This document shows positions 1 to 12,426 of a DNA stretch of 64,000 nucleotides, one piece after another. Position 1 is the stretch's first letter; each line of letters starts with the position of its first letter. Both the position numbers and the translations under genes were made by a program. A model generated the notes under the pieces. The model had not been told where the DNA came from. It did not search any database and was given only the letters and a program-made list of their open reading frames with translations. The stretch is from Periconia sp. R9002 (taxonomy: Eukaryota; Ascomycota; Dothideomycetes; Pleosporales; Periconiaceae): contig JAMAHW010000073.1 of the NCBI GenBank assembly GCA_023627715.1, forward strand, positions 1 through 64,000, given 5' to 3'.

Positions 1-171
1 GGTGGAGAACAACCTCAGATTATAAACTACAAAAAAATCTATACAAAAAAAGTGCCCAAGTAGGTAGGTATCTAATACGCTCACACACACACGAAAAAAA
101 AACCACGCTTTTAAAATCTACCCTCCCCCCCCTTTCTCTTCTTCAACATTCTCTCCCGTTACCAAACTTTT

Positions 172-3100
172 TCACACACCAGCCCCCATATCCTGCAACC
201 TAGCCAACTCCCAATAAACGCCCCTGCGCCCCATGAGCTCCTCGTGCGCGCCGCTCTCGACAATCTTGCCCTGATCAAACACGTAAATGACGTCGGCGCC
301 CTGGACCGTCGAGAGGCGGTGCGCAATGGCGATGGTGGTGCGGCCCTTTGCCGCCTTGTCGAGCGCGGATTGGACGACGCGTTCCGAGGTGGAATCGAGG
401 GCCGATGTGGCTTCGTCGAGGAGGCTACAAGGAGGAGGGTGTTAGTCTTTATATTTTGTGTGTGTTTGGTGGGAGGGTGAGGGGGACACAAACAGAATCT
501 TTGGGTCGCGGAGGAGCGCTTTGGCAATGGCGAGGCGTTGACGCTGGCCTCCTGACAAGAGCGCGCCCTTTGCGCCGACGAGTGTGTTGAAGCCGTCTGG
601 AAGACTGGTCTGTACACGTTTCTCTGTTAGTGTATCTGATTGCACATGCAGAGGGACGTGAGCCCCGAAGGGAAAATGAGAAAACCTACAATAAATTCAA
701 GAATGTTGGCGTCTTTGCACGCCTGCTCAATCTCCGCATCGCTCACATCCTCCTTGTCCGCTAGGATGTTCTCGCGGATCGTTCCCGTGTACAGTGTTGT
801 TTCCTGGCTGACAATGGCGAGCTGGGAGCGGTACGATTGCAAGTTGTAATCCTTGAGCTCGACACCATCCACCAGGACCGCCCCTTCCGAAGGGTCGTAG
901 AATCGCTCCAGCAGTGCCATAATGGTCGATTTGCCGCTACCACTAGCTCCTACCAACGCCACGAATTGGCCGGGTTCGGCAACAAGATTGATACCGCGCA
1001 GTACGCGGTGGTCGGCGCGGCCTGGGTAGTGAAAGCGGACTGATTGCAGCTCAATCTTTCCGTCGAGATGATCGATTATTTTGCCATGTGGGCTCCAGTG
1101 GTCGATCTTGGGGACGCGGTCGAGGAACGATTTCAGCACCGTGGCGGCTTCTCTGGCTTCACCCATGTCCGGTGCGAAAGAGAAGACGGCGCCGGCGGAT
1201 TGTGCGCCGTTGATGATGGCGCTGTAGACAATGAAAAACTGGAGCACGGTGTACTCCAGGTTGAGCATGAGTCTGCTGCCGTACCAGAAGACGAGGGCGA
1301 AGATGAACATGGAGAGGCCTTGGGACATAGCATACAGGACTGACGACACGTTCATGAAACGGAGGTTTCCTTTAGCCTGTGCTGTCAGCTTTTCATGATA
1401 CTCATTCAGGAGATGGCTTTCTAGAGATAATGAGGCCACAGTGCGGATCGATGATGCGGCTTCACAAGCAAACGAGGCAGCATCCGTCGATTCTTTGGTG
1501 CGTTTCTCCATACGGGTGAGGGCTTGAAATCGAAAGTAGCCGCAGCTGAGCATCAGAGGAATCGTTGCAGTGCATACCAGCGCAAGCTTCCAACCAAAGG
1601 AAAGACCCACCACGATGGCGACGGCAACAGTAGCGATGGAAGTGAGGATCGTGCCGAGCGTCGAGCCACTCATTCCAGCGAGACGGTTAGCTTCAGTCGA
1701 GAGAAAATTCGCCAATGCGCCGGAAGTGACTGTTTCGCCGTCGAAGAATTCAATGTCCTGACGGAGGATGGCATTGAATGCCTCTTCTCGCACACGGGCA
1801 ATCAGTTGGGCAGACGCCTTGCTCAGCATGAACCCCTGGCCAAAGTAGAAACAGTACATTGCTAGTCCCAGCATGAAGAACATCCACAGCCAAAACTCGA
1901 GATGCTTGCCACCAGTCGACAACTGTGGTAGGAATAAGCTGTTGATCGAGTTACCCAGAAAGATGGCCTGGATGGCAGGGCCGGAGCCTGCGAGCACGCA
2001 GAACATGAAACCAAGCATCATCTGGCCATGTTCCGGGCGATTGTGGCTCCAGCCAAATTTGATTAAATCAAATGTCCCGTAAGAATCTTCTTTTCCGTCT
2101 TTCTTTATGGCCGCGATGGAGGCAGCTTTTGACGTTACGGTGCGAGTAAGAGCGAGCTTTTCGTTTTCGTCCTTCGCCATGGATGAACCATCCGGCTTTT
2201 TGTTCGGCTGGATCTTGGAACTGAGCTCTTGAGCCTGAACGAGACTTTGATAGATACCCTGGGCCTCCATCAACTCATGGTGAGTTCCTTGTTCGACGAT
2301 TTTGCCTTTTGCCATGACAACGATTTTATCGGCACCTCGGATCGTCGAAAGGCGATGAGCGATCGCAATGGTTGTGCGCCCCTTGGAAGCTCTATCGAGA
2401 GCTTCTTGGACGACTTTCTCGGACTTTGTATCAAGGGCAGCGGTAGCCTCGTCCAATAGCAGAATCTTAGGGTCGGAAACCACCGCACGAGCAATTGCAA
2501 TACGTTGCTTTTGGCCACCAGAAAGAAGATTACCACGTTCGCCAACCTTTGTTTGGAACTTGTTGGGAAGATCCATGATGAAATCGTATGCATTCGCGGT
2601 CTTGGCGGCCTGTTCGATAAGTCCCATCTTGACGTCTTCAGTCGCGTGTTCAAACTCAGTGCCTACCAGTCCATGCGCGATACTCTCATATATGGTTATG
2701 CTGAACAAGATAGGCTCCTGGCTGACGAGCGCCATCTGTCTCCTCAACCATTTCAGGTTGAGCGTACTGATGTCCCTGCCATCGAGGAAGACCTGGCCGG
2801 ACATGGGAAGGTAGAAGCGCTCCAAAAGTCCAAAGATGGTCGACTTTCCAGACCCAGAGGCGCCAACGAGCGCAACCATCTTTCCAGGCTCGATGCTAAG
2901 GTTGAAATTCTCGACAACCGTGATATCCGGCCGCGAAGGATAAATGTGTTTGATGTCTCTGAACTCGATATTGCCAATGAACTCGGAGGGCTTTTCACCC
3001 TCCTCCGTCTCGGGGTTGATGGGCGAATCGCGCTCGATGGTGTTGAAGACCTTTGTCGCAGCCGCAACGGCTCCCCCAAAAGCTTGAATGTGCGGCAGAT

Positions 3101-4283
3101 TGTGGCCAATGGATATGCCGGCGACTATGGCAGCCATGATGATGGTGAGGATGTTCCCTACGCCCAATTCACCCTTTTTCAGGAAGCGATTACCCTGCCA
3201 GAACGCGAGCGCATATTGCAGATTGAGCACGGCCATCATGCCTGCAATCATCGAAGAAAGCCAGAACTTGGAGAGAAAATCCCACTTGGAAGCGCGCGTA
3301 AGGTATGCCTTGTACTTTGCCTGCAGTCGTTTCTGGGTGCCATACGCCGTGACATTCCGAGCGGAAGAAATGACTTCTTCTGCAAGCGTGCCGGCTGTTG
3401 CGTACTCGTCAACCGCTTTGACCTGGTTGAAGCGCATGTTGCGACCGTTCAAACCCATCATGATGACCATGGCCACCGTTCCCGACAGCATGATTAGCGT
3501 CAGTTTCCATCCACGAACGAAACCTACGATGAGTGCGGAGAAGAACATGGAGGTTCCCGAAACGAAAAGAGAAATCTTCTGTCCAACACCGTCCTGTACC
3601 ATGACCATATCCGAGCTGATGCGCGTAGTGACCTCGCCCGAACCGAGGAAGTCGAAGAAGGCAATGTTCTGGCGAAATATGGCGCGCAAGTACAGTTCTC
3701 GAATCTTTTGGGTGATTCTCTCCCCGGTATAGGAAAACCCGACCATGCCAATATACACCGATATAAAAGAACCGATCCCAATATACACAAAGTACAAAGC
3801 AAACTGATTGGTCTGATCCTGAAAATGCTTCTTGGCTGAAGAATCGACGGAAAAGCTGGAAAAGCTCCCCGCGAAGTTGCCATACACCAGCTAACAAGAT
3901 TACGCAAGAATAAGAGTCAGCACATGGAACAAGTTTGAGGTTCGGGAATTGACGTCGCATTCTAGGTATGCCGTACCGTGCCATGCGAGGTAATTGAGTA
4001 AGGAGGGCGTGGAGGGGTAACTTACCGTCATCAAAGGCATACAGGCCCCCGCAACGATGGAAGCAATCAAGGAAACAAACATGATGGCAAGATCCTTTTT
4101 GTCGGCGTACCGAAACAGCGCAAAGTAACCGACCTTGTCATTTGGCGCCGACGTCTGCCTGTCGATGATGTTTTTCTCGTCGGCGTTCAGCCCTGCCGCT
4201 GTAGAAGATTGGGCGTCGTCCGACGCAGCCTTCTCGTTCGGCGGCATATCGACCACGACATTATTTTTTTCTGGGTCCGTCAT
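172..4283 (-). CDS. ABCB-type full-length multidrug/mating-factor exporter (Pmd1/Ste6-like)
   Basis: Spliced model of four exons: 4283-4026, 3890-690, 609-494 and 424-172, introns 135, 80 and 69 bp, all GT..AG, 1,275 residues. The order is TMD1-NBD1-TMD2-NBD2, the usual layout and length of fungal ABCB transporters. NBD1 shows Walker [10 protein letters not shown], signature LSGGQKQR and Walker [16 protein letters not shown]2 shows [17 protein letters not shown] (in the 116-bp third exon) and [11 protein letters not shown], rebuilt exactly across the last intron. Both ATP sites therefore look competent. The N-terminus is about 60 polar, acidic residues before the first membrane segment. Family members export hydrophobic compounds or lipopeptide pheromone at the plasma membrane; the substrate here is unknown. 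The start at 4283 is the first Met of the open frame. Strong family call, weak substrate call. Confidence 0.93.
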
Positions 4284-6231
4284 TGTCGCTGTCGGTGTCG
4301 TTGTCGTGGGCGAAGGTCAAGGTCGTATCGTGGATGCGACGAGGGACGCCCTAGCTCGAAGGTGCGGTGGGTGATGGATGGAAGAACAACCCAAACACTG
4401 CACGACCCGAACTAGAAATGACTAGGGGGGTTCGAACAAGCTTTTTGCCTTCCGTCTTGGGTGGGAAAAAAGAATGGAGGGAAGGGAAGGGAGGACAGAA
4501 TGCGATGAATTACGAGGTACAAGTACTAGCCCCTAACTAACTAATGGTCTACTCGCATTCGCGTATGCCCACCGCGCTGGAACCAGACTTGGTAGTCTCG
4601 ACGTTTGGAAAGAAGCGGCACGTGCGTGGATGGATTCTAGAGAAGGAGTTCGGTTGGGCTGATCCCTGTTGCGACGCGGCTGATCTAACTTGTTCGGGGT
4701 CTTATTGCGATTGAGATGGCCTGTCGGGGTCGGATGATGGCGTGGGCCGGCTGGTCGGTCAGCAGTCGACGTGAGATGAGATGGTGAAGTTGCGGGTGTA
4801 ACGAGATCTGTATGTAGATTAGGTATCAAAACGAAGTCAAGCGTCAGGCAGACGTCGGTCTTTTATCATACAAACGTTTAAAGCACAGGGACAAGAATGA
4901 ATCATGATGTGGCTTACGAGAGACGCGAACGGAGCATTGAATAGCACTGGTTACTAAACTGTGAATCATTTGATACTACTGTACGCAGCTCCATGCAACC
5001 GTCTCCATCGCATCGCATCCTATACGAATCATCATCCCTTCAGCCCTAACCCGCTTTCTAGAAATTCTGGCTGCCTAATGCTCCCTCCACTGACCGACCG
5101 ACCAGCCGCCATGCTCAGCTCCGCTCTTCCACTTTACTTGTACCAGTTGATGACTGACCGACTGCACATCGTCCGACGCCTCGAGGCGGGCACGTGGATA
5201 CGCCCCGCGTTGCCGGTCGTGGTTTTGGCAACTCCGGATACACGCGATATCTGATAGGTAGGCCTTCCAATGGCACCGAGTCGAGTCCTACAAGGTACCA
5301 AAAGTGTACATACAAAGATACCGTTTACCAAAGCGCTGGATGGATGAGCTATGGAAATAAGCCATGTATGTCCCGAGACGGCACTTTTACCAGTCAAACA
5401 TTAACTTCTGCGGGGGGGGGCAAAACAAAATTCGTCCGTTTCCTCTCAAACGGTCCCACAGTCCCTGCGTCCCAAGGCGGGCGGGTCGCTTATTACGAGT
5501 ACACTGATAGGTACAAATACAGTAAAACGGTCGCGGAGGGTCGGACGATCGGAGGGCCGGAGCGCCGGAGAGACCGCACCGCTTGGATACATGAACGACC
5601 TTTGATGCCTAAGGGGGGTCAGCCCGTAAACGCTTATTTGGACGTTGACGAGAGGAAGAAAGGGAGTCAGCAAGGAGGACCAGACCAAGAAGCTGGCCGT
5701 CAAACAAGGATTTTTTCTCCCCCGAGAAAAACTATTAGGAGGAGTTCTACCTCGACAAAAACAATATCCAAAGTAAGAAACCAAAAAAGGCGGACCACCT
5801 TTAATACTGAAAAATCTCAAAAAAGTTAAAGTTGAGGGCGTTATATAAGACTGACGGTCGTGGTCCTAAGTGACCAGACTGGTCTGTCTACATGGGTAAC
5901 GTCCACGACGTCAAACAGTGATAGACCGATCCCCTTTATCGCACATATTGATCAATTAAACCACTTACACCTTCTCAGTCACATCAATACATATCTACGT
6001 AGATATGTATGTATGTACGTAGCTAGCATCATCACAACCTAGAAAGGTGGAAAAGAGGGAGGGAGAGATGAGGGTTCAAACTCCCTTTTTTGCTCGGGAG
6101 CAAAGGAGTAAGTAGAGGATTCGATTCACCAGCGGTTTTCAACGGCAGTTTGAAATCCATGAATAGGTACACGTATGCGAGTAGCTGCAAATGCCCCATT
6201 ACGCAACATACATGTCTAAGTAGGTAAGCAG
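4284..6231. other. 1.9-kb intergenic region, no supported gene
   Basis: Separates the ABC transporter start from the 3' end of the P1-family peptidase gene. It holds pyrimidine/purine-biased 5' flanking sequence near 4,430-4,500, a G9-G10 run near 5,411, and a TATG/TACG-rich palindromic stretch near 5,995-6,020. A 211-codon open frame at 5194-5829 has no recognisable domain or protein-like composition and I do not call it a gene. Confidence 0.6.
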
Positions 6232-7449
6232 CTACAAAAACCTTTCCATCAACCCCTTCACCTTCTCCAGATCCAGCGCATCCACCGTCGCCCGCGCGCC
6301 CACCATGCTCTCAGCCATGCACACAGCATTCAAAATCGCCTCCTCGACGGCATCGGCAGCCGCCTCAAACAACGCCGTCACGCTCTGATCATCCACCATC
6401 TGCACGTCGAGCACATGCGGCGTGAAGCGATCGACCTTGGTCCCCTCGACCTGCACCTCGATCTTGCTCGCCGTCGAGAAGGCAAGGAAAATGTCGCCCG
6501 ACGGATTTGCGCCGTATCCACCGACCCTCGCGAGCCCAACCGTCGCGCGCTTCGCGAGGCGCTGCAGCTGGACCGGGTGCAGCGGCGCGTCCGTGGCCAG
6601 CACGATGATGATGCTGCCGTCCTTCTTGTCCTTGGCCTGCTTGATCTTGAAGAGGAGCGAAGCCTGCGCGAGGAGCGCCGGGTCGTTAGGGTTCTCGCGC
6701 ACCAGGCGTTCCTGTTCCTCGAAGATGAGCCGCCCAATGGGCGCCCCCGCGATGCGAAAGTCGCGCATCGCGCCGTAGTTTGCCTGGACCAGGGCGCCGA
6801 CGGTGTAACTGGTGTTGTTTTCGGCGGGCACGACGCGCGACGAGGACCCCGTTCCGCCCTTGAACCAGTGCGCCAGCATGCCCGTTCCGCCGCCCGTGTT
6901 TCCTTCCGGAACAGGGTCCGAAGACGCCGTGTCGATGCCACGCACGACGTGCTCGGGCGTCACGGCGAACTTGGTCACGTCGTGGAGGAAGCCGTCGAAG
7001 GTTTCGGCGACGACGGGGAGCAGGAACCAGTCGACTTTGCCCTCGGCGTCGGCCTTCTCGCGGATGGCGTACTCGTAGATGCCGTTGTAGGCGTTGCCGA
7101 CGCCGAAGCTGCCGGTGATGGCGATGGGCGAGTGCAGGAGGCCCGTTTCCTCGATCCAGTGGCTCCCCGTCATTTCGCCCGACCCGTTGAAGCGGAAGAG
7201 GCCTGCGAAGCACGCGTGGTCGAACCAGTCGCGCCGCGGGAGGATGGTCGTTAGCCCCGTGTTGATCGAGTTGGGAGCCGCGTTGGGGTATTTCGGGGAC
7301 GAGTGGATGGATTGCGTCGATACTAGTACCCCCTCGACGTCTGTCAGACTGTTCTTTGGGCCCGTGGCATATCGACCGAGGTAGATTTTGGGAAGCAGTT
7401 CTCGGATGCGCTGGCGTGGTGCAGGAGGTGAAGTCGACGAAGTAGACAT
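6232..7449 (-). CDS. P1 family (DmpA/BapA, MEROPS S58) aminopeptidase
   Basis: Single exon, 405 residues, near the usual 360-400 of the family. DmpA and BapA cleave N-terminal residues from small peptides and amides and mature by self-cleavage in front of a serine that becomes the N-terminal nucleophile. That site is visible here as DGS at residues 277-279 followed by [13 protein letters not shown], so the predicted cut is Gly278|Ser279, giving an alpha chain of about 278 and a beta chain of about 127 residues. The glycine-rich oxyanion/Asn region GNTGGGTGM (183-191), KGGTGSSSR and [11 protein letters not shown] match the family core. No signal peptide, so probably cytosolic. Its neighbours are unrelated core genes. 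Family assignment is firm; the substrate is not predictable. Confidence 0.9.
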   Translation of the reverse strand: MSTSSTSPPAPRQRIRELLPKIYLGRYATGPKNSLTDVEGVLVSTQSIHSSPKYPNAAPNSINTGLTTILPRRDWFDHACFAGLFRFNGSGEMTGSHWIEETGLLHSPIAITGSFGVGNAYNGIYEYAIREKADAEGKVDWFLLPVVAETFDGFLHDVTKFAVTPEHVVRGIDTASSDPVPEGNTGGGTGMLAHWFKGGTGSSSRVVPAENNTSYTVGALVQANYGAMRDFRIAGAPIGRLIFEEQERLVRENPNDPALLAQASLLFKIKQAKDKKDGSIIIVLATDAPLHPVQLQRLAKRATVGLARVGGYGANPSGDIFLAFSTASKIEVQVEGTKVDRFTPHVLDVQMVDDQSVTALFEAAADAVEEAILNAVCMAESMVGARATVDALDLEKVKGLMERFL

Positions 7450-8101
7450 GACGGTCGTGAAGCTTGGAGGGCTTTTTTTTTTAGGTAGGAAGCTTCAGGC
7501 ACAGATCGGTAGCATATGGTGAGGGCTTCCAACCACCACAATTCAGGGCCACATTCTTCCCTACACATCTTTATACCCACCCAGAAAAGACGTCAACTTT
7601 CCCCAGACAACGATATTCATTGTCTTCCTCAAAAGTGAGGCCGCAACCCCATCCATCGTCGAAGCGACGGAGATGAGTCAGTTGGTGAAGAGTCACCACG
7701 ACAGTACAGTCATCGCGAGAAACCTATGTAGGACTAAGTTCCCCCGCTTTCTGTTCCATTTACTACATTCATCAATGCAAGGTGCAGGGCTGGGGAGGGA
7801 TTGACGTGCCCATCTCTACGATTTATCGACGGTAGCTGAGCGAAGAGTCATACTTTTGTCTGCAAAGAGTTTAGCTTGCTGTACTGCTGACCGGCTGGAA
7901 AAGCAAAGTGAATCAAGAAGCCGGGAGATGAAGACTTGCAGGCGGGAACACCATATGGCATTCTATCAATTGACATTCATACTCGGTGAATTTGACGTGT
8001 CCTTGTCTTCTTCCAAATAGTCACTTCGTATGAGAATGGCAGTCAATCATGGGTTGAACAAATATAACGATTCAAATTGGTTATCAACACTTTATCCCTG
8101 A
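7450..8101. other. Intergenic, peptidase promoter and ceramidase 3' flank
   Basis: 652 bp between the start of the P1-family peptidase gene and the stop of the ceramidase gene, both on the minus strand. No ORF or repeat recognised. A T9 run lies about 20 bp upstream of the peptidase start codon. Confidence 0.6.
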
Positions 8102-10357
8102 TTAGGTAATTGTAAAAACCCCGCTTGTGCCCTCGAACGCGGTTATGGCTCCGCCAAACGCGGCCTTGGAATCCCCATAATACTTGAGGCGGTACGTCCC
8201 TGGCGCCGCTCCCGTGACCCCGGTATCCCACGTTACCGTGACCTCACTAGTCCCCAATAGCCCATTGACGCGTTTCCATTCATAGACCAATTCCCAGTCC
8301 TTGTCGTCCTTGATCCGCGTCCACGTCCCATCCCCATTCTGGCGTTCGACAGCGGTGAAGGTGCCCTCCAGGCGGAGGTTGTTGCGAGGGTTGGCGCCCA
8401 CGAAGACGGCGCGGACCAAGGAGCCCGAAGCATACGAAGAAGATACATTGGTTACGATCGAGCCATAGGAGCTCGAGCCGCTGCCATCGTAAACCACACC
8501 TGTGATGAAACTGATACTGCGGGCACGGTTATCTGGCGGCGAGGGACCAAGTGGTGGCGAGGATGCTGCCGCGTCAGATAGAGAAGGAAGATAGGTGAGC
8601 GTCCTATTGATGTAGGCATTGAGCGTGTGCTGACCGTGAAGCGTGGATGCACCTTCGTAGCGCTGAACGCTATATTCTTCTTGCGTGGCGATGTAGTGCG
8701 CGTAGCTGTTGGCAGGCCCGCCGAGGACTACGATGGGAGAAGTGCCGGAAGCTACAATGTTGGAAGACACAACTGCGTTGTGAACGGCTTCACGCCAGCG
8801 ACGACCTGACATGGTGGTGGCTTCACCGGGGGAGACCACGATGAAGAACTGGCCCAGGCGAAGGACTTGAATATCGACAATGTTGGGAGACCAGTCGTAT
8901 GGGACCTTGGCCTGACCAACGTTGAGGAGGATGGGCTTGGGCTGTTGGCAACGGATCTGCTCGGGACCCGGAGGAGCAATGAGGCTGCCGACGGCATTCC
9001 AGAAGGGGTTGTTTGGCGCTCCCGGGTCGTTTTGCACAAAATCAAAGGCGCCAGGGCCGTCCGACGTTCCAGCAGCGAAGGAATTGCCCATGGCAGCAGG
9101 GCAAGTCGACACAACGGTGCCATTGCTCAAGGCAAAAGTGAAGTTGGAGAAATCCACAAAGGTATGGAATGAGCGTACATTGCCAGAGATGGGTGTGAAG
9201 CTGTCAGACGTGAGGATGGATTTAGCCCCCTGATATTGACGCTTTCCAATCTCGTAGCATGACTTGACCCCGCCGTCATTGAGACCAAAGAAGGGACCTC
9301 TCCCGTGGCAGTCCTGGCTTTTACCGCCACAGGTACTGTCAGAGACCTTGCATTCCTGGCCTGAGCCATCTTCGCACCAAGCGCCATTGACGTTGGGGGT
9401 GGTGTCGCCCACGTTGGCCTGTGAGAAGCCGGCAACGAAACCAGAGGCCGCGTTCAGAGAGGCCGCATTCGCATTCACGTCCTGCTCAAGCAGGTAAGCC
9501 GCCACACCTTTGTTATCTGCTGCAACGACGGTTTGGTTTCCGAGAAGACTGGTGCCGTGGACCGCGAACCAATTCAAAATACCAATGCTTTTCCCATCAC
9601 TGGCGCGGGTAAACTTGAGAAGCGTCATCGTCTTGTCAACGTTGTCGGTGTAGCGAGCGCGTTCTGCTTCCGGGTTGGCGAGGTAGGCGAACAAACTGCG
9701 GTTGATGTTGGCATCGCTAACTTTGGCGGTGCCGGAGGAGACGGTTCCCTCGGTCAAGCCCTCGTGGGCCCGTTTGATGGACAACACAGCACCATCTACA
9801 ATGGCCTGATAGCTTTGTTTGTCGAAGCCCAAGCTGGTAATCTGAGGGAGCAGATAGTTCAGCCAGGCACCGGGGCCGGAATGGCTGTGAGTGCCAGTGA
9901 CGGCAACATTCTTCCTGGTGTAGACGGAATAGTCGGAACCTAGATTCTGGAGACCCTCGAGGATGCCATTGCGGATGGCCGTGTCGCCACTCTGGGTATC
10001 AAGAACCAAGTATACAATGCGGTCGCTGGGGTTGCTAGGGCTGCCGACGATGAAGGCACGCGAGTACAGGCGCTGACGCAGGCCGGTACCAATCTGCGAA
10101 GTATTGGCATATCCCATGAGATTGAGCTCGACTACGGGGCCGGTGATGTCGGCCTTGCCCACGCCAATGAGATACTGCGAGGCATCTGCCTGAGGCGCAG
10201 AATCGTCGGTCTGGTCTTTGGTAAAGGAATGCGTCTTGTCGTGGGTACGGAAACGACTGTGGGAGCTGCCAGAATTGAAATCAAACAGCAGCTGGCCGAT
10301 GATCAGGGCTGCGGTGAAGGCGGCCACGAAGGCGACGAGGATATGGGTGCGAGCCAT
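8102..10357 (-). CDS. Neutral/alkaline ceramidase
   Basis: Single exon, 751 residues, the family's usual length. It hydrolyses ceramide to sphingosine and fatty acid, outside the cell or in the secretory pathway. An uncleaved signal-anchor at about residues 5-27 fits a type II membrane or secreted enzyme. Seen: YLIGVGKADITGP at the start of the catalytic domain; zinc-site histidines in GTHSHSGPGAW (155-165) and in NWFAVHGTSL (His268); and the nucleophile hexapeptide as GDTTPN (317-322). In characterised ceramidases that motif is GDVSPN with serine as nucleophile, so threonine 320 sits at the nucleophile position. The C-terminal immunoglobulin-like domain is complete. No intron. It shares an intergenic region of about 0.6 kb with the divergent SPF27 gene. 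Confidence 0.93.
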   Translation of the reverse strand: MARTHILVAFVAAFTAALIIGQLLFDFNSGSSHSRFRTHDKTHSFTKDQTDDSAPQADASQYLIGVGKADITGPVVELNLMGYANTSQIGTGLRQRLYSRAFIVGSPSNPSDRIVYLVLDTQSGDTAIRNGILEGLQNLGSDYSVYTRKNVAVTGTHSHSGPGAWLNYLLPQITSLGFDKQSYQAIVDGAVLSIKRAHEGLTEGTVSSGTAKVSDANINRSLFAYLANPEAERARYTDNVDKTMTLLKFTRASDGKSIGILNWFAVHGTSLLGNQTVVAADNKGVAAYLLEQDVNANAASLNAASGFVAGFSQANVGDTTPNVNGAWCEDGSGQECKVSDSTCGGKSQDCHGRGPFFGLNDGGVKSCYEIGKRQYQGAKSILTSDSFTPISGNVRSFHTFVDFSNFTFALSNGTVVSTCPAAMGNSFAAGTSDGPGAFDFVQNDPGAPNNPFWNAVGSLIAPPGPEQIRCQQPKPILLNVGQAKVPYDWSPNIVDIQVLRLGQFFIVVSPGEATTMSGRRWREAVHNAVVSSNIVASGTSPIVVLGGPANSYAHYIATQEEYSVQRYEGASTLHGQHTLNAYINRTLTYLPSLSDAAASSPPLGPSPPDNRARSISFITGVVYDGSGSSSYGSIVTNVSSSYASGSLVRAVFVGANPRNNLRLEGTFTAVERQNGDGTWTRIKDDKDWELVYEWKRVNGLLGTSEVTVTWDTGVTGAAPGTYRLKYYGDSKAAFGGAITAFEGTSGVFTIT

Positions 10358-10972
10358 GGCTGGTTCTTAGTGAGAAGATGTTGCGGAGGACGTGCTACCT
10401 CACCCTGTCACTGTTGCTGCGTCGAGAGGGTGGAGGAGTGAAGAGGAAAGAGGGAAATAAGGCGGCGGCGGCGGCAGACGTTCATAACATAGCTGGATGG
10501 AGAAAAAGACAATACAGTAGCTGTCCGGCAAGGAGGGGACATGCAGTGAATGACTATAACCAGGGGCACAGGAAGGGAAGGTGGAGGAGGATTGGCCTGT
10601 GACGCATGATGTCAATGTCTCGTATTGCATGGTATGTACTGTATTGTATGCACGCCGCTCAACATCAGGAACAGCAGTAAGATAACTGGACCTGCTGCTC
10701 ATTGGTTCGTTATCGCAATGGAGTTTGTTCTGTATCTTGCCATGAAATCTACCTTTGTATCATGGCGTAGTCATGCTGTCAAGTGCACAGTAACGTAACG
10801 CTATCTGGTCGATCCCGGCCGAGCTGAGTTTGGACCTCCCGCCTCCGCGCATTGACCTACCTGCGCCACCAGACTTTTCAATCTCCCATCCACCCCTCGT
10901 GGTCCATTTAACCCTCTCTCCGTCCGGACAACCCCAAGCATTTGCCGCTCCCCTCCCTCCTGATATCCAACC
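10358..10972. promoter_or_regulatory. Shared divergent promoter region, ceramidase / SPF27
   Basis: 615 bp between two divergent start codons. It contains a GGC trinucleotide run (near 10,460-10,475) and C/T-rich tracts just before the SPF27 ATG, typical of fungal housekeeping promoters. No specific operator recognised. Confidence 0.5.
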
Positions 10973-11781
10973 ATGCCCCTAATCAACGAATCCTACGATT
11001 CGCTCCCCTGTACGTCTACCTCGGTTACCCTCCTGCGATTGCGCCAACCACTTCGCGCTCGACCTCCGATGCACATGTGAAATTATCAATACATGAGCCT
11101 CTGCCCGCTTTCATGCGCAGCACAAACTAACCCTCTACCGTTGCAGACGTTGATGCGCCTCCTTCTCACCAGAGTCTCGCCTCCGCCCAAACCTTGGTTA
11201 ACGACGATATCCAACACGCTGGCATTGACACCACCCAACTCCATCCCGCACTCATCCCCGCCGCCTCGTATACGCCCACATTTCCGGCCGCGACCGAAGC
11301 AGAACATGCCCGCCTCCAGGCTGAACCCACTTCTAAGCTCTCTGCTATCGACCTGACGCGCTACCAAGATTTCGATGCACCACCAAACACCTCGCCAACA
11401 AGCGACGAGGATCGACCCCAACTCCTCGCGCAGTGGAGTGCTGCGTTGAAAAAAGCGTACACAAGCTCCGAATACGTGCATGCGCGGTCGGCAGAGCTGA
11501 GCCTGTTGGAGAAATTTGGAAAGAATGCATGGCTCGTCGGGAATTCGCAATTAGAAGACGTGCTCAAGGCGATTGAGACGGAATTGGCTGATGTTAGGAG
11601 ACAGCAGGAAGAAGTTGAAGCTCTCCGAAGGCAGCAGCAGGAGAATGTACATGGCGAGATCAAGATGCTCGAGGAGACGTGGAAGAAGGGCGTCGGGCGC
11701 GTGCTCGAGACTGAGGTCGCCGCCGAGGGATTGAAGCAGCAGATTCTGGAGACGAGAAGAGCAGGTGCCGGTGCAGCATGA
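10973..11781 (+). CDS. Pre-mRNA-splicing factor SPF27 (BCAS2/Cwf7 family)
   Basis: Two exons, 10973-11009 and 11147-11781; the 137-bp intron has GTACGT/GCAG ends. Product 223 residues, the usual size of SPF27. The N-terminus encoded across the junction reads MPLINESYDSLPYVD then APPS, the conserved opening of the family. The C-terminal half (about 140-215) is a charged coiled coil rich in Q, E and R. Family members are subunits of the Prp19/NineTeen complex that stabilises the catalytic spliceosome in the nucleus. The first exon is only 37 bp and is easily missed; a model starting at the Met at 11194 would lose 34 residues. Strong call. Confidence 0.88.
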
Positions 11782-12426
11782 GCGTATAAAACGATGGGAT
11801 AGGAAGAAAAATTGCGGCAAAGACACCGCCAAAAATGAGATACCCATGTGATAGACTCACAAAATTTACCTTTTAACATCCATCTTGTCTCGCGTTCCGC
11901 CAGCTTCAAGATTCTTACGAATCTTACGTGCACAATTTTGTCGACGTCACATTTACAACATAGAGGAAGAAGGCATCATTGCACATGGCGTGTTGAGCAA
12001 TATACATGGTCTATTTGAATTCGGCGTTGCAGTGAGAAGAAAGGCAATTCCGACTGTCGTCTTCACTAAGCATGTTCACTTGGCTAAAATGTGTGGATGG
12101 CAAGGGCATCACCTCTATTTATGAAATACGAATAGCACTAAATCCAAGGCACATGTACCACGTGTAGCTTGAGCTTGTCGCCGTATAGCACCACGGGAGC
12201 ACAGATTGGACGGGAGGAATTACATTCTGCCGAGCCTCGGCTCTTACCCCAGATCTACCCCAGACTTCGGTACCACTCGGTGCAACTCTGTAACTAGATC
12301 TCGCAGCGATAGCATTTTGCAAATTGATCACGAATCACGCATCCAATTCCTAATCGCTTGTCCTCTCAATTTCTCCCTCGTTTCTCCTTCCATCACTATC
12401 CCACAGTGTGCGCGACTACAATAACA
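11782..12426. other. Intergenic, SPF27 terminator and SDR promoter
   Basis: 645 bp between two plus-strand genes. The SDR 5' flank is C/T-rich (12,358-12,420), as expected of a fungal promoter/5' UTR. No ORF with supportable coding potential. Confidence 0.6.

Noticed and set aside
2505..3497. 330-codon plus-strand frame
   Set aside because: Antisense shadow of the ABC transporter exon, whose motifs are unambiguous on the minus strand.
5194..5829. 211-codon plus-strand frame
   Set aside because: Composition is Arg/Thr/Gly/Pro-rich and irregular, with no domain, splice signals or promoter context; overlapping frames on the other strand are equally open. Probably chance.
6415..7254. 279-codon plus-strand frame
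   Set aside because: Antisense shadow of the P1-family peptidase in G+C-rich coding sequence.
12358..12426. Upstream in-frame Met for the SDR gene
   Set aside because: Adds 23 residues typical of translated C/T-rich 5' UTR; the ATG at 12427 has the better context and family-length product.
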